Notes: generated by a model from the sequence alone, not told the origin. 5,768 nucleotides of DNA from Candidatus Hydrogenedentota bacterium (GCA_007118235.1 SKRY01000282.1:1-5768); one strand, 5' to 3'; positions 1-5,768 are shown, counted from the first letter of the stretch. Numbers and translations are program-made.

Positions 1-131
1 CCGGTGACGGGGCGCTTGGCGGCGAACCGCTTTCGTTTGCACCGCGAACGGCAAACCATTACCATGTATCCAATCCCGGACCATGGGATGGCCGGGGTTC
101 TGAAACGACGAATGTAACGTAATAGCAACAG
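1..131. other. Leader region upstream of the DUF6807 gene; possible 3' end of an unseen gene
   Basis: No complete gene is visible here. Two + frames are open from the left edge: one stops at 115-117 (TAA), the other at 120-122 (TAA). The first has the more G/C-rich third codon positions and could be the last ~38 codons of an upstream gene, but the peptide is basic and matches no family I recognise. A short - strand frame is also open to the edge. The stretch around 73-100 can form small competing hairpins (ATCCC/GGGAT and CCCGG/CCGGG), too weak to call a terminator. Sequence left of the window would decide whether a gene ends here. Confidence 0.25.
37..65 (+). promoter_or_regulatory. Weak sigma70-like promoter candidate for the DUF6807-phosphoesterase pair
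   Basis: TTGCAC (37-42) and TACCAT (60-65) are separated by 17 bases. They match the -35 and -10 consensus at 3 and 4 of 6 positions. Transcription would start near 72, giving a leader of about 75 nt ahead of the ATG at 146. The spacing is ideal but the boxes are poor, and promoter rules in the likely host group are not well known, so this is only a candidate. Confidence 0.2.
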
Positions 132-139
132 AAGGAGGT
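132..139 (+). promoter_or_regulatory. Strong ribosome binding site of the DUF6807 gene
   Basis: AAGGAGGT is a full anti-Shine-Dalgarno match ending 6 bases before the ATG at 146. It fixes the start of the DUF6807 gene, in agreement with the signal peptide that begins at that ATG. Confidence 0.9.
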
Positions 140-145
140 ACACGT

Positions 146-1093
146 ATGCGGAAAGTTTCTCTTGTAGCTTTCGCCCTGGCAGTGACCCTGGCTTCGGGCG
201 GTGTCCACGCCGCCGGGACCCTGGAGGATACAACGTTCGAGCAGCGGCTCAATCTAATGATTGATGGCCAGCCCTGGCTGGGCACGGTCAACACGCCTGT
301 CATCGACCTCGGAGACACCGAGCACCGGTACGAGACCTACAAGGTCTACACCCACGTCTACGACTTCGAAGGCGAGGATGTCATTACCAAGGGTCCGGTG
401 GGCCAATTCTCTCACCATCGCGGCATCTTCACCGGCTGGAACCACACCAACATTGGCGATGACAGCTATGACACTTGGCATATGGGCGATTCAACGCAAG
501 AGCACCAAAGCTGGGACCATTTTGAGGCCGACGACGATCGCGCCCAGCAGGTGCAGACCATCCATTGGAAGGATGATGACGGCCGGCTGCTGATAAGCGA
601 AGTCCGCACCATCACCGCCCACAAGCATCCCGATGGACACCGGATCGTGGACTTTGAATCGGAATTGACCGCGGAAGCTGGCGATATTGAGCTGCGCGGA
701 GACTCTCACCACGCCGGCGTGCAGATTCGTTTGGCGGAAGAAGTCAACGATAACCAAGACGAGACGATTTACACCCTTCAGCCGGGCGGCGAGGAGATGG
801 ACAACGACGAGGTGGTCAACGCCTTTTGGGTGATGTGCAGCGCCCCCGTCGGCGGACAACGCTACTGGATCATCCACATGACGCCGCCAACGCATCCCAC
901 GGGTATTCAGGACGGCTCCAACGCGCCCATGTATTCGATTCGGCGGTATGCCCGTTTTGGCGCGTTCTATGAGCCCGACCTTACCGAAGGCGAGCCAAAG
1001 ACGTTCCACTTCCGCTTCGTCATCAACGATGAGGAAATCACGGAAGAAGAGGCGGAAGCGCTTTATCAAGAGTACAGCGACGAAGTGCAATGA
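146..1093 (+). CDS. Secreted DUF6807 (PmoA-named family) protein
   Basis: The 315-residue product starts with a Sec-type signal peptide: basic MRK, a hydrophobic core at about residues 5-17, and a likely cut after VHA (20-22) or HAA (21-23). The mature part carries what I recognise as DUF6807 hallmarks: HHRGIFTGW at 90-98, SHHAGVQIR at 187-195, and a C-terminal RYARFGAFYEP stretch (267-277) leading into alternating beta strands. The family has been named 'methane oxygenase PmoA' in domain databases, but it is not the PmoA subunit of particulate methane monooxygenase, and its biochemical role is undefined as far as I know. It is common beside carbohydrate-degradation genes in Planctomycetes-like and Bacteroidetes genomes. 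The mature protein is very acidic (about 59 Asp+Glu against about 19 Lys+Arg). Its stop overlaps the start of the phosphoesterase gene in ATGA. Family call is fairly firm; a role in periplasmic or outer-surface sugar handling is inference. Confidence 0.85.
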   Translation: MRKVSLVAFALAVTLASGGVHAAGTLEDTTFEQRLNLMIDGQPWLGTVNTPVIDLGDTEHRYETYKVYTHVYDFEGEDVITKGPVGQFSHHRGIFTGWNHTNIGDDSYDTWHMGDSTQEHQSWDHFEADDDRAQQVQTIHWKDDDGRLLISEVRTITAHKHPDGHRIVDFESELTAEAGDIELRGDSHHAGVQIRLAEEVNDNQDETIYTLQPGGEEMDNDEVVNAFWVMCSAPVGGQRYWIIHMTPPTHPTGIQDGSNAPMYSIRRYARFGAFYEPDLTEGEPKTFHFRFVINDEEITEEEAEALYQEYSDEVQ

Positions 1094-1599
1094 ACATCGG
1101 CGTCATGAGCGATACCCACGGTAACCGGACGCTCATGCACGAGGTCGCCGAGCGGATGGAACGGGAGTTCGATACCGAACTCCTGTTCCATCTCGGCGAC
1201 GATTACGCCGACGCCGAGGAGTTGCGTATCTACGGCCACGATGTTCGCATGGTGCCGGGATTGTGGTGCCGGGAATATGGGTTGGAGAGCGTGCCGAACC
1301 GGCTTCTTGAGGAGGTGGACGGCGTGACGTTCGCCCTGGCCCACGCGGACCAGGACCTGACCTCGGAAGAATGGGCCTGCTCCGTGATCATGACGGGGCA
1401 CACCCACGTCGCGGCTATCGAGGATCTCGGCATGTCCATCCGGCTGAACCCTGGCCACCTTAAACGCGCGCGCGATCGGGGCCAAGCCGCCTCCTTCGCC
1501 ATCATTCAGCTCGAGCCTAGTGAGATCATCTGCCGCATTCACGAGGCCAACGGCCAGCTCCGCCAGGAGCGGCGGTTTCCCCGGCACAAGCTCGCCTGA
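1090..1599 (+). CDS. YfcE/MJ0936-like metallophosphoesterase
   Basis: This 169-residue cytoplasmic protein (no signal peptide) has the calcineurin-like phosphoesterase motifs in order: SDTHGN (7-12, D8 and H10), GDD (36-38, D37 as bridging metal ligand), a lone His in LAHA (H85), GHTH (103-106), and the closing NPGHLKRAR (120-128). Length and order fit the small YfcE-type phosphodiesterase family, which cleaves phosphodiesters or phosphomonoesters with two metals; the natural substrate cannot be read from sequence. The usual GNxD/GNHE block is replaced by VPGLWCREY (55-63), so the normal Asn ligand is absent, and the His block reads HAD rather than HGH. The ATG at 1090 overlaps the upstream stop (ATGA), and only a weak GAAG precedes it, so translation probably depends on coupling. 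The start is sound because the first beta strand (NIGVM) is needed for the fold. Confidence 0.85.
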   Translation: MNIGVMSDTHGNRTLMHEVAERMEREFDTELLFHLGDDYADAEELRIYGHDVRMVPGLWCREYGLESVPNRLLEEVDGVTFALAHADQDLTSEEWACSVIMTGHTHVAAIEDLGMSIRLNPGHLKRARDRGQAASFAIIQLEPSEIICRIHEANGQLRQERRFPRHKLA

Positions 1600-1608
1600 A
1601 CACTGGGC

Positions 1609-2895
1609 TTACAGCTTTACCAAGCGGCAGCCCGGCGCGGGGGATAGTCCCGCCGTCGCGTTGCGCGCATCGTAGACTACCTTCGACTCCCTCACCACCC
1701 GTTGATAGTCGAACGCGGAGTGGTCCGTGGCGATCACGACGCAATCAAACCGGTCCAGCCCCTCCGTCAAATCATCCGTCACGAAGCGATCGCCTAGCAA
1801 GTCGAGTTCCGGCACATAGGGATCCGCGTACGACAAGACCGCCCCCTTCTGCAACAACAGGGCCATGATGTCCAGCGCCGGCGACTCGCGCATGTCGCTC
1901 ACATCCCGTTTGTACGCCACCCCGAGCATGAGGATCTTGCTGCCGTTGACGCTTTTCTTGTCCCAGTTCAGCGCATCGGTGATCTTCTCCACGACGTACT
2001 CGGGCATATTGGAATTGATGCTGCTCGCAAGCTCGATGAAGCGCGCGGTGTAGTTTACGGTCCGGAGTTTCCAGGACAGGTAGAGCGGGTCGATGGGGAT
2101 GCAATGGCCGCCCAGGCCCGGCCCCGGATAGAAGGGCATGAACCCGAAGGGCTTCGTTTTGGCGGCTTCGATGACTTCCCACACATCCACGCCAAGCCGG
2201 TCGCAGATGATGGCCAGCTCGTTCACCAACCCGATGTTGATGGCGCGGAAGGTATTCTCCAATAGCTTGACCATCTCCGCGGCGCGCGCGCTGTTGACGG
2301 GAACCACGTGATCCACCGCGTGTTTGTAGAGCGCCGCCGCGCGTTCCCCGCAAGCGGGCGTGACGCCGCCCACCACCTTGGGCGTATTGCGCGTGGTGAA
2401 CCGTTGGTTGCCGGGATCCACCCGCTCGGGCGAAAAGGCGAGATGGAAGTCCTTGCCCGCCTTGAGGCCGCTCTCCTCCAGTTTCGGAAGCAGCACCTCC
2501 TCGGTCGTGCCGGGGTACGTGGTGCTCTCCAGCACGATCAGCATGCCCGGTTTCAAGATCCGGCTTACCTCCTCGGCCGCCTGAACGATGTACGAGATAT
2601 CGGGGTCCAAGCTCTTGCGCAGGGGCGTCGGCACGCAGATGCATATCGCGTCCACCGCTGCAAGCGCCCCGAAGTCGGTGGCCGCCTTCAGTTTCCCCGC
2701 CGAGACGAGCGGCGCCAACTCCTCCGAATGCACATCCAGGATATGCGAGTTCCCTTGGTTCAGCCCTTCCACCCGTGTGGGCTCCACATCCACCCCGACG
2801 ACATGGAGTCCGCCCCGCGCGAACTCCACAGCCAGCGGAAGTCCCACATACCCCAGTCCAACAACTCCCACGCGTTCGGCTTGCGTCGTGCTCAT
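1609..2895 (-). CDS. wbpA: UDP-N-acetyl-D-glucosamine 6-dehydrogenase-type nucleotide-sugar dehydrogenase
   Basis: This 428-residue cytoplasmic enzyme belongs to the UDP-glucose/GDP-mannose dehydrogenase superfamily and would oxidise a UDP-sugar twice with NAD+ to the uronic acid. Visible motifs, numbered from the chosen start: Rossmann GLGYVG (13-18), CVPTP (87-91), ESTTYPGTTEE (123-133), SPERVDPGN (155-163), PGPGLGGHCIPIDP with the catalytic Cys at 265, and the C-terminal YKRDVSDMRESPALD (328-342). SPERVDPGN and the overall pattern fit the WbpA/TviB-like branch acting on UDP-N-acetylhexosamines better than UDP-glucose dehydrogenase; the exact substrate, and so the symbol, is inferred. An upstream in-frame GTG at 2934 would add 13 residues but has no ribosome binding site, whereas the ATG at 2895 does. 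The gene converges on the phosphoesterase gene with a 9-bp gap. Its likely role is supplying precursors for O-antigen, capsule or exopolysaccharide; no glycosyltransferase is in view. Confidence 0.92.
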   Translation of the reverse strand: MSTTQAERVGVVGLGYVGLPLAVEFARGGLHVVGVDVEPTRVEGLNQGNSHILDVHSEELAPLVSAGKLKAATDFGALAAVDAICICVPTPLRKSLDPDISYIVQAAEEVSRILKPGMLIVLESTTYPGTTEEVLLPKLEESGLKAGKDFHLAFSPERVDPGNQRFTTRNTPKVVGGVTPACGERAAALYKHAVDHVVPVNSARAAEMVKLLENTFRAINIGLVNELAIICDRLGVDVWEVIEAAKTKPFGFMPFYPGPGLGGHCIPIDPLYLSWKLRTVNYTARFIELASSINSNMPEYVVEKITDALNWDKKSVNGSKILMLGVAYKRDVSDMRESPALDIMALLLQKGAVLSYADPYVPELDLLGDRFVTDDLTEGLDRFDCVVIATDHSAFDYQRVVRESKVVYDARNATAGLSPAPGCRLVKL

Positions 2896-2898
2896 GCG

Positions 2899-2906
2899 TT
2901 CCTTCC
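2899..2906 (-). promoter_or_regulatory. Ribosome binding site that decides the dehydrogenase start
   Basis: Read on the - strand, GGAAGGAA ends 3 bases before the ATG at 2895, with its GGAAGG core 5 bases away. The earlier in-frame GTG at 2934 has no comparable purine block, so the shorter 428-residue protein is preferred. The Rossmann strand then begins about 8 residues in, as is usual for this family. Confidence 0.7.
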
Positions 2907-2946
2907 CGGTAATTTCTTGCTGCGGCTCGTTCACGTCAAGGCGCGT

Positions 2947-2975
2947 AGCTTACCAGCATTGTTCCCGCCAGACAA
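2947..2975 (-). promoter_or_regulatory. Candidate extended -10 promoter for the dehydrogenase gene
   Basis: On the - strand, TTGTCT (2975-2970) and TAAGCT (2952-2947) are 17 bases apart and match the consensus boxes at 4 and 3 of 6 positions. TGG directly before the -10 box gives an extended -10 (TGn). Transcription would start near 2940, about 45 nt ahead of the ATG. A promoter here is reasonable because a strong hairpin lies between this gene and the upstream operon. Confidence 0.35.
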
Positions 2976-3060
2976 TTCCGTTTCTCCGCACCGGCGGCTC
3001 GGTGCGCCACAGCCGAAGGGTAATGGTTCTTGCCTTGATTCAAGAGAGTCCAACGATGCA

Positions 3061-3106
3061 GCCCCAGCCCGGCGGGGGGATCGGTCTTAACCCGCCGGGC
3101 TGGGGC
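3061..3106 (-). terminator. Perfect 16-bp G+C-rich inverted repeat, probable terminator or 3'-end hairpin without U-tract
   Basis: The arms at 3061-3076 and 3091-3106 are exact reverse complements, 16 bp with 15 G-C pairs, around a 14-base loop. The repeat begins 21 bases past the stop codon of the TIM-barrel gene and about 165 bases before the dehydrogenase start, just where the sulfatase operon should end. There is no T-run after it on either strand, so it is not a classical intrinsic terminator. It could work as a U-less terminator, a barrier to 3' exonucleases, or belong to a dispersed palindromic repeat family. The rest of the 2896-3127 gap holds no gene I can support. Confidence 0.5.
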
Positions 3107-3127
3107 CGCGCGCGCCGGATAGTTCGC

Positions 3128-4099
3128 CTAGGCCTCGCGGTCCTCGTAGGCGAAGGCCTTGCGGAGGACGTCGAGACTCTTAGGGATGGCTTCTTGGGGG
3201 TGTTCCTGTCCCTCGAACTCGAGGGAGACGAAGCCCCGGTAATCAAGGTCCCGCAACATGGCGGCCACCCGATCGAAGTCCGTGTCCATCTCGTACCACA
3301 CGCCGCCGCCGTAATACGTCTTGGCGTGGACGTGGACCGTCTCCGGGGCGATCCGCTCGAACTGTTCGTAGGGATCCTCTAGGAAATTGCCGGTGTCCAA
3401 GGTGAACTTGAACCAGGGGGAATCGAGCGCTTCCTTGAGCCGCAGCATTCCCTCGGCGGTGCGGGCCAATCCCCAGTGATTCTCCAGGCCGAGGACGACC
3501 CCGCAGCGTTCGGCGACGGGCAGAAGTTCCTCAAAACAGGCGAGGACCCATTCGAAGGCGTCTTCGTCATCGTAGCCTTCGACGGGCGGCTCAATGCCCC
3601 TGTTTTCCATGAGGTCAGTGAAACTCCCGCTGGTTCCCCACCGGCCTGTGTTGACACGAATGGTGGGGATGCCAAGGAGATACGCCCGCTCGATGCTTTG
3701 AATGGCTCGGTCCACATATTCCTGTCGTTCGTCGGCATCGGGCCGCATAAAGCTTTGGTGGGTGGACATGCCGCACAGGGGCAGCCCGAGCCACAGGGCC
3801 TTGCGCTTCAGGTTGCGCAGATACGCATCGTCCGTTTGGTCAAGCTGGCCCTCGAGCAGCTCCACGCCGTCAAATCCCCACTCGCTGGCGTATTCCAAGC
3901 ATTGTTCGATGGAAGGCCTTTCGTCTCCGGGCCAGCGCACGAAGGAATAGGTTGAGACGGAGATAGGATTGCTCTCGCGGTGGCCGGAACGGCGTTGTCC
4001 TGCCTGCGCGGAGTCTTCCGCGCTCGCATGGCTCCCCAGAAACAGGGCGCCAGCCGCCCCGGCGCTGCCCGTTAGAAAACTGCGGCGGTTCATGGTCAT
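3128..4099 (-). CDS. Tat-exported sugar isomerase/epimerase-like TIM-barrel protein (xylose isomerase-like fold)
   Basis: The 323-residue protein begins with a twin-arginine signal: NRRSFLTG at 4-11, an Ala/Gly-rich hydrophobic stretch, and a likely cut after ASA (25-27). The rest fits the AP-endonuclease-2/xylose-isomerase-like barrel. It opens at ISVSTYSF (46-53), and FDGVELLEG (76-84) marks an early strand. A full metal site can be proposed: E206 in GLENH, D235 in LDTGN, H258 in HVHAK and E294 in SLEFE. Relatives isomerise or epimerise sugars or keto-sugars, or act on 3-keto-glycosides; the substrate is not readable here. The start was set at 4099 because GGGAG lies 6 bases upstream; the reading frame runs on to 4192, but that extension overlaps the sulfatase gene and would bury the Tat motif. 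It follows the sulfatase by 28 bp and is likely cotranscribed. Export of a fold usually known from cytoplasmic sugar enzymes suggests work on periplasmic sugars (inference). Confidence 0.85.
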   Translation of the reverse strand: MTMNRRSFLTGSAGAAGALFLGSHASAEDSAQAGQRRSGHRESNPISVSTYSFVRWPGDERPSIEQCLEYASEWGFDGVELLEGQLDQTDDAYLRNLKRKALWLGLPLCGMSTHQSFMRPDADERQEYVDRAIQSIERAYLLGIPTIRVNTGRWGTSGSFTDLMENRGIEPPVEGYDDEDAFEWVLACFEELLPVAERCGVVLGLENHWGLARTAEGMLRLKEALDSPWFKFTLDTGNFLEDPYEQFERIAPETVHVHAKTYYGGGVWYEMDTDFDRVAAMLRDLDYRGFVSLEFEGQEHPQEAIPKSLDVLRKAFAYEDREA

Positions 4100-4104
4100 G
4101 ATGT

Positions 4105-4110
4105 TCTCCC
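4105..4110 (-). promoter_or_regulatory. Ribosome binding site deciding the TIM-barrel start
   Basis: GGGAGA on the - strand sits in the 28-bp gap after the sulfatase stop. Its GGGAG core is 6 bases from the ATG at 4099 and 12 bases from the next ATG at 4093. This supports MTMNRRSFL as the N-terminus and argues against the longer frame starting at 4192. Confidence 0.7.
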
Positions 4111-4127
4111 GTGGTGTTGTGTTTGGA

Positions 4128-5600
4128 CTACGTAATGGTTTCGTAATCGGCGCCTTTAAGACTGTCCACGACCGAGCGTTGCCACTCCTCAAGCGCCGCC
4201 TTCATCCGTTCGGCCTGTTCGGGTTCCTCTTCAATGATGTTCTGTTCCTCCGCCGGATCCTCGGCGAGGTTGTAGAGTTCATAGCGGCTTTCTGGTTCGC
4301 GGCTGGGAATGCGGTGCAATTTGTAGGGGCCGTCTATCCAGGCGGCGTGACCAGGGCGCTCCTCCGCCTCGGACCAATCGTCGTTGGGATCGCGCAGGAG
4401 GCCGGTGTTTACATCCGGCTCCTCGCCCGCGTCCAGCGCCGCTTTGATTTCCTGGACGATCTCCCCGCTTCGCATGATCATGCCATCGCCGGGATAATTC
4501 CAGAACCCCATGGGTTTGGGCCGCTCGTACATGCGGCCTTCGAGTAGCGGGACCAGACTGACGCCGTCGAGGGGCCGGGGCTGGATCTCGGGTTCGGCCC
4601 CGGTCAGTTCGAGCAGGGTGGGGTAGAGGTCGCTCGTATTGGCGGGCACATCCGTCGCGCGTGGCTCCACTTGGCCCGGCCATTCGATGATGGCGGGCAC
4701 CCGGATGCCTCCTTCCCATACCTGCCCCTTCTGGCCGCGCAATCCGCCGTTGTCCGCCTCTGGTTCGCGGCCGCCGTTGTCGCTGGTGAACAGCACCATG
4801 GTGTTCTGGGCGATGCCCCATTCCCGGAGCTGATCGCGGACCCGGCCGACGGCGCGGTCCACGCCGGTGATTTCACCGTAGTAATTCTGGAGGTTCTCGG
4901 GCTCATCGGGGTACAGCGCGCGCAATTCCTCCGTCGCGTCATGAGGGACATGAGGGCTGCCGAACCACACGACGGCTAGGAACGGCCTGTCCTCTTCATG
5001 GGCTTGCTCCATGAATTCCAGAGCGGCCTGCACGGTTACCATTGAGCCCTCGCCATGGAGCTGGACCGGTTCACCATTGTGGCTCAACCATGGGTCGAGT
5101 TCGTAGAAATTGGGCGCGGACACCCACTCGTCGAATCCCATCTCGCCAGGGCTGGAGGGATCGCCTGCAATCACCGAACCCAAGTGCCATTTGCCGAAGT
5201 GCCCAGTCGAGTAGCCTGCCTGCCGTAAAGCCTCGGCCATGGTCACTTCCTGTGACCGGATGGCGTTACCCCATTGGAAGACCCCATAGCGGTTGGGATG
5301 ACGGCCCGTGAGAAAGCTGCCCCGGGTAGGCGAACACACCGGCGCGCCCGCGTAAAATCGGTCAAAGCGTAGACCCTCGCTGGCCATTTCATCGAGGACC
5401 GGCGTCTGGATGACGGGATGGCCCATGAAACCCGCGTCGCCGTAGCCTTGATCATCCGTCATGAACAGAACGAAATTGGGCGGTTTTCCATTCGCGCGCG
5501 CGGAGTTGCGCCCAGGCAAGACGTGAGGCGCCAAGGCGCCAGCCATGCCGGCCGCGACGCCTCTACGCAAGAAACTCCGCCGGGTCATTTTCGTATTCAT
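4128..5600 (-). CDS. Tat-exported type I sulfatase (arylsulfatase family, formylglycine-dependent)
   Basis: This 490-residue enzyme would hydrolyse a sulfate ester, probably on a sugar or glycan, after export. A Tat signal (TRRSFLRRG, 6-14) leads the protein. The alkaline-phosphatase-like sulfatase core follows: metal-binding DD (49-50), CSPTRGSFLTGR (89-100) with C89 the residue converted to formylglycine and R93 beside it, GKWHLG (136-141), SPHVPH (215-220), SDNGG (273-277) with the D274/N275 metal pair, and GQKGQVWEGG (289-298) with K291. The C-terminal subdomain has the usual YELYNLAEDPAE (440-451). All expected active-site residues are present and the length is normal. The S1 subfamily and substrate cannot be assigned by eye; many marine Planctomycetes-like enzymes look like this. 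A formylglycine-generating or anaerobic maturation enzyme must be encoded elsewhere. The start is fixed by AAGGAGGA 7 bases upstream. It is the first gene of a likely two-gene operon. Confidence 0.95.
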   Translation of the reverse strand: MNTKMTRRSFLRRGVAAGMAGALAPHVLPGRNSARANGKPPNFVLFMTDDQGYGDAGFMGHPVIQTPVLDEMASEGLRFDRFYAGAPVCSPTRGSFLTGRHPNRYGVFQWGNAIRSQEVTMAEALRQAGYSTGHFGKWHLGSVIAGDPSSPGEMGFDEWVSAPNFYELDPWLSHNGEPVQLHGEGSMVTVQAALEFMEQAHEEDRPFLAVVWFGSPHVPHDATEELRALYPDEPENLQNYYGEITGVDRAVGRVRDQLREWGIAQNTMVLFTSDNGGREPEADNGGLRGQKGQVWEGGIRVPAIIEWPGQVEPRATDVPANTSDLYPTLLELTGAEPEIQPRPLDGVSLVPLLEGRMYERPKPMGFWNYPGDGMIMRSGEIVQEIKAALDAGEEPDVNTGLLRDPNDDWSEAEERPGHAAWIDGPYKLHRIPSREPESRYELYNLAEDPAEEQNIIEEEPEQAERMKAALEEWQRSVVDSLKGADYETIT

Positions 5601-5607
5601 TGCCTTG

Positions 5608-5615
5608 TCCTCCTT
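5608..5615 (-). promoter_or_regulatory. Strong ribosome binding site of the sulfatase gene
   Basis: AAGGAGGA on the - strand ends 7 bases before the ATG at 5600. This favours MNTKMTRRS over the internal ATG four codons later and predicts high translation of the sulfatase. Confidence 0.88.
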
Positions 5616-5650
5616 CTTCTTGGCGTTTCCCTTGAACGCAAGCCGAGGTA

Positions 5651-5680
5651 ACAGTACTTCAACTGGCGCGCCCTGCTCAA
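5651..5680 (-). promoter_or_regulatory. Weak promoter candidate for the sulfatase operon
   Basis: TTGAGC (5680-5675) and TACTGT (5656-5651) are 18 bases apart on the - strand, matching the consensus boxes at 4 and 3 of 6 positions. The leader would be about 45 nt. Further upstream, the - strand has two overlapping TTGACT copies (5758-5748) with no acceptable -10 box at 16-18 bases. Nothing else of note is visible in 5601-5768, and no gene starts or ends there that I can support. Confidence 0.2.
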
Positions 5681-5768
5681 ATCCGTCTTGGCTTTACTTT
5701 TGCGGCCAGCTTTGCCACAATGCGGTCCGTTTTGGTGAGCCCTCCCAAGTCAAGTCAACAGCCTGGCC

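Noticed and set aside
89..122. TTC TGA ... TAATAG stretch as a promoter close to the DUF6807 gene
   Set aside because: Transcription would begin at or inside the ribosome binding site, and the boxes match poorly.
1557..1580. Possible hairpin (CCGCC/GGCGG) followed by TTT near the end of the phosphoesterase gene
   Set aside because: It lies inside coding sequence with a 5-bp stem and only three Ts, and is too weak to call a terminator.
1772..2644. A 290-codon - strand frame inside the dehydrogenase gene
   Set aside because: It is a shifted frame of the same strand; its Arg/Gly/His-rich product is typical of a shadow, while the overlapping frame has complete dehydrogenase motifs.
2896..2934. 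GTG start at 2934 for the dehydrogenase
   Set aside because: No ribosome binding site precedes it, while the ATG at 2895 has one at a suitable distance and gives the usual N-terminus.
3034..3044. Palindrome CTTGATTCAAG as a possible operator
   Set aside because: Five-base half sites around one base are expected by chance, and no second copy was seen near a promoter.
3105..3118. Alternating CG run next to the inverted repeat (possible Z-DNA)
   Set aside because: It is under 12 bases and unremarkable at this base composition.
2308..3382. Two long + strand open frames (2308-3090 and 2588-3382) opposite the dehydrogenase and across the intergenic gap
   Set aside because: Both are antisense to well-conserved coding sequence, are rich in Arg, Pro, Ser and His, match no family I recognise, and are explained by the high G+C content.
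4100..4192. N-terminal extension of the TIM-barrel protein to 4192
   Set aside because: It would overlap the end of the sulfatase gene, move the Tat motif 35 residues inward, and ignore the ribosome binding site at 4105-4110.
5748..5758. Overlapping TTGACT copies on the - strand as a -35 element
   Set aside because: No acceptable -10 box lies 16-18 bases downstream of either copy.

Overview
The window is a compact, G+C-rich (roughly 60% by eye) bacterial segment with five complete genes and no RNA genes, CRISPR arrays or recognisable mobile elements. A secreted DUF6807 protein, a Tat-exported sulfatase and a Tat-exported xylose-isomerase-like TIM-barrel protein together resemble the glycan-handling accessory regions of Planctomycetota/PVC bacteria or Hydrogenedentota-type lineages. 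That placement is inference from family content; there is no phylogenetic marker here.

Layout. Positions 1-145 hold a leader with a strong ribosome binding site and a weak promoter candidate. On the + strand follow a secreted DUF6807 (PmoA-named family) protein at 146-1093 and a small YfcE-like metallophosphoesterase at 1090-1599, joined by an ATGA stop/start overlap. Only 9 bp later, and convergent, lies a UDP-N-acetylglucosamine 6-dehydrogenase-type nucleotide-sugar dehydrogenase on the - strand (1609-2895). A 232-bp intergenic stretch (2896-3127) carries a candidate promoter for that dehydrogenase and a perfect 16-bp G+C-rich inverted repeat (3061-3106), just past the end of the next operon. 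That operon, also on the - strand, is a sulfatase (5600-4128) followed after 28 bp by an exported sugar isomerase/epimerase-like protein (4099-3128). Positions 5601-5768 are the sulfatase leader, with a strong ribosome binding site.

Function. The sulfatase and TIM-barrel protein look like a two-gene exported unit that would desulfate a sulfated sugar or glycan and then modify the released sugar. The DUF6807 protein may act on a related carbohydrate outside the cytoplasm. The coupled phosphoesterase is cytoplasmic by sequence, so their joint role is unclear. The nucleotide-sugar dehydrogenase makes uronic-acid precursors for surface polysaccharide and has its own probable promoter; nothing ties it to the degradative genes except proximity. 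I see no convincing wholly new system. The points most worth checking are the tightly coupled DUF6807-phosphoesterase pair, the altered metal motif in that phosphoesterase, the double-Tat operon, and the hairpin without a U-tract.
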